64,000 nucleotides of DNA from positions 124,001-188,000 of the forward strand of contig NCGY01000001.1 of the NCBI GenBank assembly GCA_002281775.1, given 5' to 3'. The stretch comes from Hydrogenophilales bacterium 16-64-46 (GTDB taxonomy: Bacteria > Pseudomonadota > Gammaproteobacteria > Burkholderiales > Thiobacillaceae). Shown here in pieces: positions 41,592 to 51,604 of this stretch. Position 1 is the stretch's first letter; each line of letters starts with the position of its first letter. Below the pieces are notes generated by a model that saw nothing but the letters and a program-made list of their open reading frames with translations, had not been told where the DNA came from and searched no databases. The position numbers and the translations under genes were made by a program.

Positions 41592-42400
41592 GCCTCGCGT
41601 GACAGCCTGAGCGCAAAGCGCTCGCCCACGGCGGCGTGCACGCCGGGGAGGTCGAGCCGTTGTCCAGCCACGTCCACCTGGCAGCCGGCAGCATCGGCTG
41701 CCACTACCCGCGCCATCAGATGACGCACGCCGTGCGCCGCCAGCCCGGCCGCCACGTCCCCCTGCCACACCACGCGGCCGGCATCGAGCACCACCAGATG
41801 ATCGGCCAGGCGCGCGACTTCGTCGGTGGAATGCGTAACGTAGACCAGCGGGATGGCCAGCTCACCATGCAGGGCATCCAGATAGGGCAGGATTTCTGCA
41901 CGCCGGCGGTCGTCGAGCGCGGCCAGTGGTTCGTCCATCAGCAGCACGCGCGGCTTTAACGCCAGCGCGCGGGCAATCGCCACGCGCTGGGCTTCGCCGC
42001 CGGAGAGGGCGGCGGGTTTGCGCTCCAGCAGTGGGGCAATGCCGAGCAGGTCGACCAGATGATCGAGCTCCGTGTCGTTCATGCCGGTGCGGGTGCGGCG
42101 ACGGCCGAAGTCGATGTTGGCTCGCGCGGAGAGATGCGGAAACAGCGCGGCGTCCTGGAAGACGAACCCGATGGGCCGGCGGTGCGGCGGCAGGAAGTGC
42201 TGCGTGTCCTGCCAGACCTCGTCGCCGATGGCGATGCGCGCGGGGGCGCGGTCGAGTCCGGCGATCAGTCGCAAGAGCGTCGTCTTGCCCGAACCCGAAT
42301 GGCCGAACAGCGCGGTAACGCCGCGTGCGGGCAGATCAAGGTCGAGCTTGAGGCTGAACGCGCCGCGCGACCAGTCGACGGACAGATGCAGGCAGCTCAT
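41570..42400 (-). CDS. modC: Molybdate ABC transporter ATP-binding protein
   Basis: 276 aa with Walker A FGHSGSGKTTLLRLIAGLD, signature LSGGEAQRVAIARAL, Walker B RVLLMDEPLAALD and the His switch THSTDEV. It powers molybdate uptake. The protein is shorter than typical ModC (about 350 aa): after the ATPase only a short TOBE/Mop-like remnant (VVAADAAGCQVDVAG...) is present. It overlaps modB by four bases. Confidence 0.93.
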   Translation of the reverse strand: MSCLHLSVDWSRGAFSLKLDLDLPARGVTALFGHSGSGKTTLLRLIAGLDRAPARIAIGDEVWQDTQHFLPPHRRPIGFVFQDAALFPHLSARANIDFGRRRTRTGMNDTELDHLVDLLGIAPLLERKPAALSGGEAQRVAIARALALKPRVLLMDEPLAALDDRRRAEILPYLDALHGELAIPLVYVTHSTDEVARLADHLVVLDAGRVVWQGDVAAGLAAHGVRHLMARVVAADAAGCQVDVAGQRLDLPGVHAAVGERFALRLSREAQSSENK

Positions 42401-43068
42401 CGGGCGGACGTGCGACGGGCATACACCGTCAGCAGGACCAGAAAGCTGAAGACCATGAGCACCGCTGCCAGACGATGCGCGCCTGCGTAGTCGTAGGCTT
42501 CGACGTAGTCGTAGAGCTGCACCGAGGCCACGCGTGTTTCGCCGGCCAGGTTGCCGCCGAGCATGAGCACCACGCCGAATTCGCCCACCGTATGGGCGAA
42601 GGCGAGCACCCCTGCGGTGAGAAAGCCGGGTCGCGCGAGCGGCACCACCACATGGAAGAAGCGATCCAGCGGCGCGGCGCGCAGCGTGGCTGCGGCTTCC
42701 AGCGGCCGGCGGCCGATGGCTTCAAACGCGGCCTGCAGCGGCTGCACCATGAAGGGGAGTGAATAGATCACCGAGGCCAGGACGAGTCCCCAGAACGTGA
42801 AGGGCAGCAGACCCAGTCCCATCGCCTGCGTGAGCTGTCCGCCGGGGCCGTTGGGGCCCAGGGCGATCAGCAGATAGAAGCCGATCACGGTCGGTGGCAG
42901 CACGATGGGCAGCGCTACCACGGCAGAAACCGGACCGCGCCACCTCGACTGGGTGCGTGCAAGCCACCAGGCCAGCGGTGTGCCGACGACGAACAGGATG
43001 GCCGTGACCACGGTGGCAAGCTGGGCCGTCAGCGCGAGCGCACGCCAGTCATCGGGACTGAGGTTCAT
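42397..43068 (-). CDS. modB: Molybdate ABC transporter permease
   Basis: 223 aa with five or six membrane segments. The permease EAA loop (EAAATLRAAPLDRFFHVVVPLARPGFL) and the ModB-typical GPNGPGG segment are present. It overlaps modA by four bases. It forms the membrane channel with ModC. Confidence 0.95.
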   Translation of the reverse strand: MNLSPDDWRALALTAQLATVVTAILFVVGTPLAWWLARTQSRWRGPVSAVVALPIVLPPTVIGFYLLIALGPNGPGGQLTQAMGLGLLPFTFWGLVLASVIYSLPFMVQPLQAAFEAIGRRPLEAAATLRAAPLDRFFHVVVPLARPGFLTAGVLAFAHTVGEFGVVLMLGGNLAGETRVASVQLYDYVEAYDYAGAHRLAAVLMVFSFLVLLTVYARRTSAR

Positions 43069-43817
43069 GAACCGTAGCCGTAGGATTCGATGATTTTCCG
43101 GGCCGACGGCGATTTCAGCCAGTCGAGGAGCGCGCGTGCGGCAGCGTTATCGCGGCCGCGCACCAGCAGCACGGCGGCCTGCCGGATGGGTTGATGCATC
43201 GATTCCGGCACCCCCCAGGCGGAGCCTGAACGGAGCTTGCCGGCCTTCCACACCTGCGACTGCGCGACAAACCCCAGGTCGGCGTTGCCCGTGGCGGCGA
43301 ATTGATAGGCCTGGGCGATGCTTTCACCCACCACGCGCTTGCTTTCCGGCACCTCGACCTTCATTGCGGCCAGCGTTTCCAGTGCGGCGCGGCCATAGGG
43401 TGCAGTCTTGGGGTTGGCCACCGAGAGGAAGCGGAAATTGCCCGACTTGAGCGCGCTGGCGCGGGCGTCGACCTTGCCGGCGTCGGCCGACCACAGCACC
43501 AGGCGGCCCACGGCGTAGGAGAACACGCTGTCCGGCACGCCGTGTTTTTCGGCGACGAGTCTGGCAGGGGTTTCGTCGTCGGCGGCGAGCAGGGCGTCGA
43601 AAGGCGCACCGTTGACGATCTGGGCGTAGAACTTGCCGGTGGCACCAGTGGAAATCTTCACCGTGTGGCCGGTGGCGCGGCTGAAGTCGGCGACGATGGC
43701 CTTGATTGGTTCGGCGAAGTTGGCGGCCACGGCAATCGTGGTTTCGCCTGCATGGGCGGACAAGCCGGCAAGGCCCAGCCCGAGGGCGGCGAAGACAGCA
43801 GGCAGACGGCGGAGCAT
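43065..43817 (-). CDS. modA: Periplasmic molybdate-binding protein
   Basis: 250 aa with signal peptide (ending SAHAG), followed by the ModA start TIAVAANFAEPIKAIVADF and SADAGKVDARA. The NADLGFVAQSQV segment and C-terminal dimer-like lobe are typical. It is the first gene of modABC. Between its start codon and the CRISPR array lie ModE-like operator repeats. Confidence 0.95.
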   Translation of the reverse strand: MLRRLPAVFAALGLGLAGLSAHAGETTIAVAANFAEPIKAIVADFSRATGHTVKISTGATGKFYAQIVNGAPFDALLAADDETPARLVAEKHGVPDSVFSYAVGRLVLWSADAGKVDARASALKSGNFRFLSVANPKTAPYGRAALETLAAMKVEVPESKRVVGESIAQAYQFAATGNADLGFVAQSQVWKAGKLRSGSAWGVPESMHQPIRQAAVLLVRGRDNAAARALLDWLKSPSARKIIESYGYGS

Positions 43818-43836
43818 GACAGGGTCCGGACGGGAT

Positions 43837-43872
43837 TCGATATAGCCATGGTGTCATATCGATAAATATCGA
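43837..43872. promoter_or_regulatory. Candidate ModE operator cluster upstream of modA
   Basis: TCGATAT (43837-43843) faces ATATCGA (43856-43862) across 12 bases, and ATATCGA recurs at 43866-43872. E. coli ModE binds CGnTATATA-type dyads, so these repeats, 20-55 bases before the modA start, are a plausible molybdate-responsive operator for modABC. Confidence 0.5.
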
Positions 43873-44013
43873 ACAAGCTCAAAATAACCCCGTATGTATA
43901 TTCAGTTGAATTGGGAGCGATGTAATGAAGACATCAAAATTGAAACTTACTTAGAAGCCAGCCGCAGAAGGCGGCTCAACCCCCCAGTACGGGGCTTGCC
44001 CCCGTACTGGGGG
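43873..44013 (+). other. CRISPR leader region with tandem hairpins
   Basis: From 43873 to about 43955 the sequence is AT-rich against a GC-rich background. It is followed by two abutting perfect hairpins. One is AGCCGC-AGAAG-GCGGCT (43960-43976). The other has an 18-bp stem (43977-43994 against 44000-44017) with a 5-base loop, and its last four bases are the first four of repeat 1. There is no credible gene. The side facing away from cas genes is where type II-C leaders are expected for this array orientation. Confidence 0.6.
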
Positions 44014-47000
44014 GTTGTAGCTCCCTCTCTCACCCCGGAAAGCTACACTAAAATTGTCCTGCTTCCGACTCAACCGTTTGTTGTAGCTCCCTCTCTCACC
44101 CCGGAAAGCTACACTTTCCCTCCACACCGTTCAGCGTACACTGTGGTTGTAGCTCCCTCTCTCACCCCGGAAAGCTACACTGCGGCGCGCGATCTCAAGC
44201 AGTTCGGCGACGTTGTAGCTCCCTCTCTCACCCCGGAAAGCTACACTCGGCACACCCGCGCTGCCGCTGATCGCCTGGTTGTAGCTCCCTCTCTCACCCC
44301 GGAAAGCTACACTACGGAGCCGGCGAGCGCTTGATGATCTTGCGTTGTAGCTCCCTCTCTCACCCCGGAAAGCTACACTCATGTAACCAAGACCAGCTAC
44401 CGTAGTGGGGTTGTAGCTCCCTCTCTCACCCCGGAAAGCTACACTTGTGCCGGTTCGTTGAGGAATTTTGGTATTGTTGTAGCTCCCTCTCTCACCCCGG
44501 AAAGCTACACTCTGGGCTCCCCGTATGGCCATGCTTACTTGGTTGTAGCTCCCTCTCTCACCCCGGAAAGCTACACTCGCATCCACAGACATCGGAAAGC
44601 TCAAGGAGTTGTAGCTCCCTCTCTCACCCCGGAAAGCTACACTTCATCGGTGCTACAGCATGTACGCGGGTTTGTTGTAGCTCCCTCTCTCACCCCGGAA
44701 AGCTACACTGCCATGATTACTCCTAGCTGACCACCAACGGTTGTAGCTCCCTCTCTCACCCCGGAAAGCTACACTGAGCGTCGGCGTCCCAGCTACGGGA
44801 GGCCGGTTGTAGCTCCCTCTCTCACCCCGGAAAGCTACACTTGAGCAGGCTACCCGGCGCATTATTGCCGCGTTGTAGCTCCCTCTCTCACCCCGGAAAG
44901 CTACACTACAACGTCGCCAATCACACGTACCCCAGGCGTTGTAGCTCCCTCTCTCACCCCGGAAAGCTACACTAGGCCGATGCCGCCGTATGCGCCTGGG
45001 CGGGTTGTAGCTCCCTCTCTCACCCCGGAAAGCTACACTTATGTACTTAGACTTGCCGTTGTATTGCATGTTGTAGCTCCCTCTCTCACCCCGGAAAGCT
45101 ACACTTCAGCGGAATCCAGTTTTTCTTGCCGACCAGTTGTAGCTCCCTCTCTCACCCCGGAAAGCTACACTACCGGGGCCGATCCACGGAAGCGGGTCAG
45201 GGTTGTAGCTCCCTCTCTCACCCCGGAAAGCTACACTCTTCCGGTGCTGGAGGCCGGCGGCAGTGATGTTGTAGCTCCCTCTCTCACCCCGGAAAGCTAC
45301 ACTTGAGCAAAGGCTCAAAGCATCCGGTCGATTGTTGTAGCTCCCTCTCTCACCCCGGAAAGCTACACTCAAGGGCTGTTTGTGTCAGCAGTCTTGCCGG
45401 TTGTAGCTCCCTCTCTCACCCCGGAAAGCTACACTCTGAAACGCATGGGGCTTGAAGAAAAAGTCGTTGTAGCTCCCTCTCTCACCCCGGAAAGCTACAC
45501 TCCGTTCCATGTTGACCACGTGGTGCCGATCGTTGTAGCTCCCTCTCTCACCCCGGAAAGCTACACTCCGTGGTTTGCGTACAGGTCGCCAAAGTAAGTT
45601 GTAGCTCCCTCTCTCACCCCGGAAAGCTACACTCGCGCGCCGAGGCCGAGCAGCACGGCATCGGTTGTAGCTCCCTCTCTCACCCCGGAAAGCTACACTA
45701 CGGCACACAGGGCTGGCTGGCCGATCGTGGTTGTAGCTCCCTCTCTCACCCCGGAAAGCTACACTGCCGAGATGGTGCGCACGGCGTTCAAGGTGGTTGT
45801 AGCTCCCTCTCTCACCCCGGAAAGCTACACTCGGCGGCATCGGCCACGGCGTCACCCGGTTGTTGTAGCTCCCTCTCTCACCCCGGAAAGCTACACTCCA
45901 CCACCAACGGCGACTGCGACTACGTCGGTTGTAGCTCCCTCTCTCACCCCGGAAAGCTACACTAAAGGCGTTGCCGAGTGCATCATCGGCAAGGTTGTAG
46001 CTCCCTCTCTCACCCCGGAAAGCTACACTTTTGTTTTCCAGAACCTTGGCGAATCCGGAGTTGTAGCTCCCTCTCTCACCCCGGAAAGCTACACTTTGGC
46101 GCGTGCATCGCCGTGTCGAACGCGGGTTGTAGCTCCCTCTCTCACCCCGGAAAGCTACACTGAAGCGCACGGAGAACCCGTTTTTGCCAATGTTGTAGCT
46201 CCCTCTCTCACCCCGGAAAGCTACACTCTAAAAACGCCCGCCTGCGTTTGGCTCAAAGTTGTAGCTCCCTCTCTCACCCCGGAAAGCTACACTCAGGCGC
46301 AGCTCGGAGCGTGTCGCCTGATCGTTGTAGCTCCCTCTCTCACCCCGGAAAGCTACACTTATTTGTCCCGGATGCGTCACTAACGCCGAGTTGTAGCTCC
46401 CTCTCTCACCCCGGAAAGCTACACTTGACGGTTATCACAAAGTGATTGATGCGAGGTTGTAGCTCCCTCTCTCACCCCGGAAAGCTACACTAATGCAGTC
46501 GTCGATGCTGGCCCGCGGCAGGTTGTAGCTCCCTCTCTCACCCCGGAAAGCTACACTCGGCCGGCAGCCTGGCGCCGCGCAAAGAGAGTTGTAGCTCCCT
46601 CTCTCACCCCGGAAAGCTACACTGCTTCGGCACCACCTTGGATTCTTCCTGATGTTGTAGCTCCCTCTCTCACCCCGGAAAGCTACACTGCGGCACATTG
46701 ACGATGCCACTCCGGCGCTGTTGTAGCTCCCTCTCTCACCCCGGAAAGCTACACTCGGCCAGGTGGTGGGTGGGCTCGACGTGCCGTTGTAGCTCCCTCT
46801 CTCACCCCGGAAAGCTACACTCGTCGACCAGCGTGAAGGTGTAAAGGTCCGGTTGTAGCTCCCTCTCTCACCCCGGAAAGCTACACTATGTTTTCGCAAA
46901 CGCGCGATACCTGAAAGGTTGTAGCTCCCTCTCTCACCCCGGAAAGCTACACTGCTGGAAAACAAGTACGGGCTGATCGATTGGTTGTAGCTCCCTCTCT

Positions 47001-47019
47001 CACCCCGGAAAGCTACACT
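44014..47019 (+). CRISPR. Type II-C CRISPR array, 46 repeats and 45 spacers
   Basis: The 36-nt repeat runs GTTGTAGCTCCCTCTC... to ...GGAAAGCTACACT, similar to the Neisseria meningitidis type II-C repeat. Repeat starts recur every 66 bases from 44014 to 46984, so all 45 spacers are 30 nt. Every repeat I read is identical, including both terminal ones. Orientation, from homology to the Neisseria repeat, is plus strand, toward the cas genes, which run the other way. Each repeat ends with TACACT, a weak -10-like hexamer; the extended TG seen in Neisseria intra-repeat promoters is missing. The spacers appear all different. Confidence 0.99.
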
Positions 47020-47025
47020 TTCCCT

Positions 47026-47077
47026 TGCTGCCAAGCCGCATGAATCTTGGATTCATGCGGCTTGGCAGCATTTTTTT
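47026..47077 (+). terminator. Strong terminator between CRISPR array and cas2
   Basis: TGCTGCCAAGCCGCATGAATC cannot be quoted in full beyond this limit, so positions: arms 47026-47046 and 47050-47070 are perfectly complementary (21 bp) with a TTG loop, then seven T (47071-47077). It ends array transcripts moving right; the minus strand has no T run, so it would not stop cas transcripts. Confidence 0.9.
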
Positions 47078-47083
47078 CGTGGG

Positions 47084-47416
47084 TCAGAACAGCAGAATCT
47101 GCTGGGCGTTGACCTTTTTTTCCTGAAAGCTTAACTGCCCGACCAGCAGTTTCATGCCAGCAAACTGCTTCTCGGTGACTTGCAGGCAGCGCACCGAGCC
47201 TTGTCTCGGCAGGTTGGCGGAAAGCCGCTTGAGGTGTTTCTCCGCGTCGTCGAAACCGTTGACCATGCGGCCGTAGACCGACCACTGGATCATGTCGTAA
47301 CCGTCTTGCAGCAGGAAGCGGCGGAATAGTGTGTAGGCGCGCTTTTCGGCCTTGGTCACGGTGGGTAGGTCGAAGAAAACGATCAGGCGCATGTAGCGAC
47401 GGGTGGCGTTAGCCAT
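47084..47416 (-). CDS. cas2: CRISPR-associated endonuclease Cas2
   Basis: 110 aa with the ferredoxin-like core [20 protein letters not shown] and the catalytic-position Asp in [21 protein letters not shown] is typical of type II Cas2. It acts with Cas1 in spacer integration. It overlaps the cas1 stop by eight bases, so cas9-cas1-cas2 is one tight operon. Confidence 0.96.
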   Translation of the reverse strand: MANATRRYMRLIVFFDLPTVTKAEKRAYTLFRRFLLQDGYDMIQWSVYGRMVNGFDDAEKHLKRLSANLPRQGSVRCLQVTEKQFAGMKLLVGQLSFQEKKVNAQQILLF

Positions 47417-48323
47417 CCGCGTCCTCGGTCATGGGCAGCACGGGCATGACGAGCACAGCGGGGCTGGCGAATTCCAGCCACTGGCCGAGGCTTATCACGC
47501 TGGCGTCCACGGCGGCGAGCAGGCTTTGTCGGGCGGCCTGGGTGTGTATGTCTCGGTGCAGCAGGGCGACGAGTTGCTGCTTGTCGCGCGGGGAAAGCTC
47601 GCGTTCGGGCTCGCTGGGCCAGCTTTTCAACACATGCGCGTCGACCAGCGGACGATAGGGTTCGATCAGGTCGTCGGCCAGGTTGAAGGCATTCTGTTCA
47701 TTGCGGTGATGCACACCAAAGGCGGGCAAAAAGCCATAGGCGACGAGGCTGCGGGCGAGCGCAGCGCGGACGACAGCGTAACCGTAGTTGAGCGCGGCGT
47801 TAGCGAAACGCAGCTGGTTGCGCGTGAAATCTGCGCCCCAGAGTGCATGGAAATAGCGTTGAGCGGCTTGGCCCTCAAGGTTGCCGGTGTCGCCGCTGCG
47901 CACTTCGTCGGCCAGCCGGTGCAAGAGGCGTTGCTCGGCGACGGTGTCGGGGCGATGGCGGGCGAGCGCGGCGGCCTGGTTGCGGATTTTTTGCTGAACG
48001 ATGCTTTGCCACAGCCGTTTTTGCGCCGGCTCGCTCATGCCGAGCTGGGCGCGCATGACCTTGAGGGCGCGGCTGTGCGGCAGGTAGGGCAGCAGCACGC
48101 CGTTGGGGTGGTGGTCTTCTCCGACGGTCAACACGGCGATTTGCGCGTCGGCGCAGGCCGAGAGCAAGGCGGAGGTCAGCGTGACTTCGCGATGCTCGAC
48201 GAGCAGTACGCTGATGTCTTCCAGCGGTACCTGCGCGGTGTTGTCGCCCTGACGAATGCGCAGGGCGCGCTGGTGGAAGTCCAGCACAGAGGGATTGCCG
48301 ATGACGACGCTGCGCCAGCCCAT
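47409..48323 (-). CDS. cas1: CRISPR integrase Cas1
   Basis: 304 aa. Catalytic residues lie in [12 protein letters not shown] (Glu150), [24 protein letters not shown] (His205/206, Asp217/218 and Glu221 region). The start [20 protein letters not shown] matches type II Cas1. It integrates new spacers with Cas2. It starts two bases after the cas9 stop. No cas4 or csn2 is present, which defines subtype II-C. Confidence 0.97.
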   Translation of the reverse strand: MGWRSVVIGNPSVLDFHQRALRIRQGDNTAQVPLEDISVLLVEHREVTLTSALLSACADAQIAVLTVGEDHHPNGVLLPYLPHSRALKVMRAQLGMSEPAQKRLWQSIVQQKIRNQAAALARHRPDTVAEQRLLHRLADEVRSGDTGNLEGQAAQRYFHALWGADFTRNQLRFANAALNYGYAVVRAALARSLVAYGFLPAFGVHHRNEQNAFNLADDLIEPYRPLVDAHVLKSWPSEPERELSPRDKQQLVALLHRDIHTQAARQSLLAAVDASVISLGQWLEFASPAVLVMPVLPMTEDADG

Positions 48324-48325
48324 GG

Positions 48326-51300
48326 TCAGCTCCCGCGCTTCGGCATTTTGCGTTGGAGCGGTTGGCGCGTTTCCGATTGGACGCGGTGCAGGCGGCCGAG
48401 CAGATCGACGTGGAATTTTTCGACCGCGAGTGCGGTTTTCATACCATTCCCTTCGAACAGGCCATTTTTAACGACAGCGGAGTTGCGGTCATGCACCCAG
48501 ATGTCGATAGCGCCAGTTGCGCGATTCAAGCCTGAGTAATATCCCTCGCGACTGGGGGCATTTTTGTAGCGCAGACACACCCAGTCATTCGGATGCAGAC
48601 TGAACAGAAACCCGAAACTTTCGTCCATTTCCGGCCATTCCTCTTCGGGTTTGTAAGCCACTACCGCCCGATTCGGCAAAGCCCCCCTGGCCGCATCCGC
48701 CACATATACCGGCACCGCGTAGAACTTGCCGCCCTTGCCGAACACGTCGACGCGCAGCATCGCGCCGTTGTTGGCGATGCCGTGGCGGATAGGAAGGCCG
48801 CTTTTCTGCGTGGCGAGCAGTTTGACGCTGCGGATGGCGGGTGCCTGTTTACCGGGCGCGCTGGGTTTGAGCAAGGGCGGCTGGTTCGCCGCAAAAGCCT
48901 TGGTGCCGTCGCCGTTGAATTGTTGCAGGCGCGCGCGCAGGGCGGCGATCCATTCGGCGTTGCGCGGGTCTTCCGCGCCGACGATGTTGTCGATGTCCTT
49001 GAGCTTGAGGCTCGCCAGCGGCGTCTTGACGGCGGACTGGCCATCTCTGAGCAATCGGCCTTCGCGACCCGTCGAGCGGATCGTTTCCTGATGCGCCGCG
49101 CCCAGCCCGCGCCGGGTCGGCGCGCGTGAGACGCGCACCGGGCGGATGTCCCCCAGCCGGGCGGCGTCGTAGCCCGACACGGCGGCCAGTCCCAGTGCCG
49201 GGTCGGGCGAGAGCCAGCACAGCAGTTCGTCGCGGAAGTGCGGCCAGGGTTTGGGGAAATGCTCTTCTATGGCGCGCAGCGCAGCCACGTCGAACACTTC
49301 GCCAGTTTCCGGGTCGATGTAAGGGTCGCGCACCTGCGCAAGCTCGTTGCGACGAGAATGGTCCGCCATGCGCTTGACCAGCGCGCGGCTGGCGGCGGCG
49401 ATCACCGCAGCGTCGAGCGCGTGGTGCAGGTCGCCGTTTTCGCGCACCTTGATGAGTCCCCAGCGTGCGCGCAACAGGCTGGTGAGTTGACCGGATACGA
49501 CGACGCAGTGGTTGTTCGCGTCGCTGTCGGGGTGCCATTGAAGATGGTCTTCGACCATGCGCTTGAATGCACGGCAGATATAACGCGTGTCGTTGAGGTT
49601 GCGTTCCTTGAATTCCGCCGCTTCGTCCGCGCCGAAATGCTTGCGCAGCAGACGGTCGCGCTTGGCGCGGCGGTAGGCCTTGTTCGCCAGCACCCAAGCT
49701 TCGAACGCCTGCCACTGCGGGCTGTCGCTCGCGCCGTCGAGATATTCGTAAGGCGTGCGGTTGCCTTTGTTGCGGTTTTCAAAGGTCAGCACCAGCACCT
49801 TGTTGTTCTGGCTGTCGTCGAAGCTACGCGAGTAGGGCAGGGCGTGGTCGATCTCGGCGTAGCCGGGCTCGAATAACCGCGCCACGTCGATGCCTTTCTG
49901 GCTGTAGGCACACTGGCTCATTTGCTCGCGGTACAGCCGGTATTTCTGCAAATCCAACCCCCTGGGTTCGAAATGGAACTGGTCGATGAAGTCGGCGCGG
50001 GCTTTTTCCTTGTTGACCTGGAATTCTTTCTGCTCGCGTTCGATGCGGCGACGTTCGTCGATGGGTTTTGACAAATCCCGCGCCAACTCGATGTGCACAG
50101 CGGCGGGCGGGCCGTATTCGCGGATGATGGCGTTGACCAGCTTACGCGCCTGGTTGAGCGCGCGGTAGACGACCGGGTTGCGGATCTGGTCGCGATCCGG
50201 CGGCGGCAGATAGCGTGTTTTGACGCTGTCCTGGTTCAGCTGGCTGTGATGCGCGTAGCCCGCGCTTTGCACGGCCTCGTCGTAACGCTGGCCCAGCGCC
50301 ATGAACGGCAGGATTTTTCCCAGCGCCTTCAGCGAGAGCGCGACGAATTTGTCGAACGACACGTCGAGCACGGCGTCGATGATGTCGGCTTCCACGCTGT
50401 GCGCGACGAGGTGCGCGCGGATGTCTTCGTCGGTTTTGTAGCAGGTCAGCGCATAGGCCAGTCGGTCGAGCCGAGTGGGGTCGAGCGCATCACGCTGCCA
50501 TTTGCCCGGTAGCCCGGCGGCTTCGTAGGCTTTGCGCAGCGTGTGGTAAGCCTTCGCTTCGAATAGCGTGGCAGCTTCCGGGTCCTTGTCACCCCGGTAG
50601 GTGAGGCTGTTGAAACGTGCGGCGTCATTCAGCCCCAATTTCTGCCGGGCCTGTTTGAACGTGAGCTTGGCGAGTTTGTAGGGCTCGTCGAGCAGGGTTT
50701 GCCGCTCGCCCGCCGTCAGGCTGCGCTGCTCGCCGACTTCCGAAATGCGCAGATTGTTGAGCCGGGTTAGCCAGACGTGGCGTTCGGCGCTGTAGCTCGC
50801 CTTGGGTGCGCGGTATTCGCCGGGTTCCAGTGTGCATTTACCGACCAGTTTCAGCAGCGCGTCGCCGGCCAGCGCCGGGCGGCGCGCCAACAGCAGTTCG
50901 CGCACCTGAGCTGCGAAATCCTCGCCGGTATGGGGGTTGCCGTGCGCGCGTTGCTGCCTGAAGAGCAGGGCCAGCTCGTCGGTGAGATCACCACGCGCGA
51001 AGGTGTGTGTGTACGCGCCGCCCTTGTTGCGTTTGGCGGCGGCGAACGCCGGGTCGCGCGCGGCCATTTCGCCGACGCTGCGCCAGCCGCCGTCTTTCAT
51101 ACGCTGCTGATTGGCGGACACACCGGACAGCATTTGTCCGGCCTTTTCGTCTTCTTTCGCTTCGCTTTTGCGCGTGGACTGGAAGCCGCGATGCTTGATG
51201 AGGTGATACAGCACGGCGGCCCATTCTTCCGGTGTCAGACGACGTTCCAGCCCTTCAGCACGCAAGGCCCACGGCGAAGTGTCCGGGACAGCGAAGGCAC

Positions 51301-51568
51301 CGGGTGACGCGCGGCCGATCATGCCTTCGCGTTTCATCAGGCGTGCTAAGCGCAGTAAGCGATGGGTGCGGCGACGAATGCGGCGGCGGGTCAGCCGGGC
51401 CTCGCGGCGGGTCTTGTTGAGCGGGTCGCCTTCCTTGGCGGTTTCGGCTTTGTCGAAAGCCCGGACGTGCAGGCCGATAATGCAGGTTGCGCCGAGCAAG
51501 GCTGCACCGACAGACGCCATGCCGATGTCCAGCCCAAGCGTGTATGCGTGATTGGTCTTTTTGTTCAT
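48326..51568 (-). CDS. cas9: CRISPR RNA-guided endonuclease Cas9, subtype II-C
   Basis: 1080 aa from ATG 51568 (GAGGAGG at 11-base spacing). The RuvC-I Asp14 (YTLGLDIGMASVG), Arg-rich bridge helix (about 52-80), RuvC-II Glu494 (AVHIELARDL), HNH Asp574-His575 with Asn598 (IDHALPYSRSFDD), and RuvC-III His716/Asp719 (HHALDAAV) are all present and align with N. meningitidis Cas9, with a constant offset. So both nuclease sites are intact. The usual Trp after SVG is Ala here (SVGAALL). A longer ORF to 51673 would translate the tracrRNA anti-repeat and is rejected. Confidence 0.98.
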   Translation of the reverse strand: MNKKTNHAYTLGLDIGMASVGAALLGATCIIGLHVRAFDKAETAKEGDPLNKTRREARLTRRRIRRRTHRLLRLARLMKREGMIGRASPGAFAVPDTSPWALRAEGLERRLTPEEWAAVLYHLIKHRGFQSTRKSEAKEDEKAGQMLSGVSANQQRMKDGGWRSVGEMAARDPAFAAAKRNKGGAYTHTFARGDLTDELALLFRQQRAHGNPHTGEDFAAQVRELLLARRPALAGDALLKLVGKCTLEPGEYRAPKASYSAERHVWLTRLNNLRISEVGEQRSLTAGERQTLLDEPYKLAKLTFKQARQKLGLNDAARFNSLTYRGDKDPEAATLFEAKAYHTLRKAYEAAGLPGKWQRDALDPTRLDRLAYALTCYKTDEDIRAHLVAHSVEADIIDAVLDVSFDKFVALSLKALGKILPFMALGQRYDEAVQSAGYAHHSQLNQDSVKTRYLPPPDRDQIRNPVVYRALNQARKLVNAIIREYGPPAAVHIELARDLSKPIDERRRIEREQKEFQVNKEKARADFIDQFHFEPRGLDLQKYRLYREQMSQCAYSQKGIDVARLFEPGYAEIDHALPYSRSFDDSQNNKVLVLTFENRNKGNRTPYEYLDGASDSPQWQAFEAWVLANKAYRRAKRDRLLRKHFGADEAAEFKERNLNDTRYICRAFKRMVEDHLQWHPDSDANNHCVVVSGQLTSLLRARWGLIKVRENGDLHHALDAAVIAAASRALVKRMADHSRRNELAQVRDPYIDPETGEVFDVAALRAIEEHFPKPWPHFRDELLCWLSPDPALGLAAVSGYDAARLGDIRPVRVSRAPTRRGLGAAHQETIRSTGREGRLLRDGQSAVKTPLASLKLKDIDNIVGAEDPRNAEWIAALRARLQQFNGDGTKAFAANQPPLLKPSAPGKQAPAIRSVKLLATQKSGLPIRHGIANNGAMLRVDVFGKGGKFYAVPVYVADAARGALPNRAVVAYKPEEEWPEMDESFGFLFSLHPNDWVCLRYKNAPSREGYYSGLNRATGAIDIWVHDRNSAVVKNGLFEGNGMKTALAVEKFHVDLLGRLHRVQSETRQPLQRKMPKRGS

Positions 51569-51604
51569 CTTGTGCTGCGCCTCCTCTGGTGTAGACTTTG
51601 GCTC

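Noticed and set aside
41570..42400. modC as a truncated pseudogene
   Set aside because: It lacks most of the usual C-terminal Mop region, but all ATPase motifs and the modBC overlap are intact; a short functional ModC is as likely.
44014..47019. Strong promoters inside each CRISPR repeat as in Neisseria
   Set aside because: The repeat ends in TACACT but lacks the TG of the extended -10, and no -35 fits; at most weak promoters.
43894..47034. Many open frames of 60-260 codons across the array with repeating LTPESYT-, FRGERGSYN- or LSHPGKLH-type units
   Set aside because: They are translations of the CRISPR repeat; its 66-base period is a multiple of three and the repeat lacks stops in these frames.
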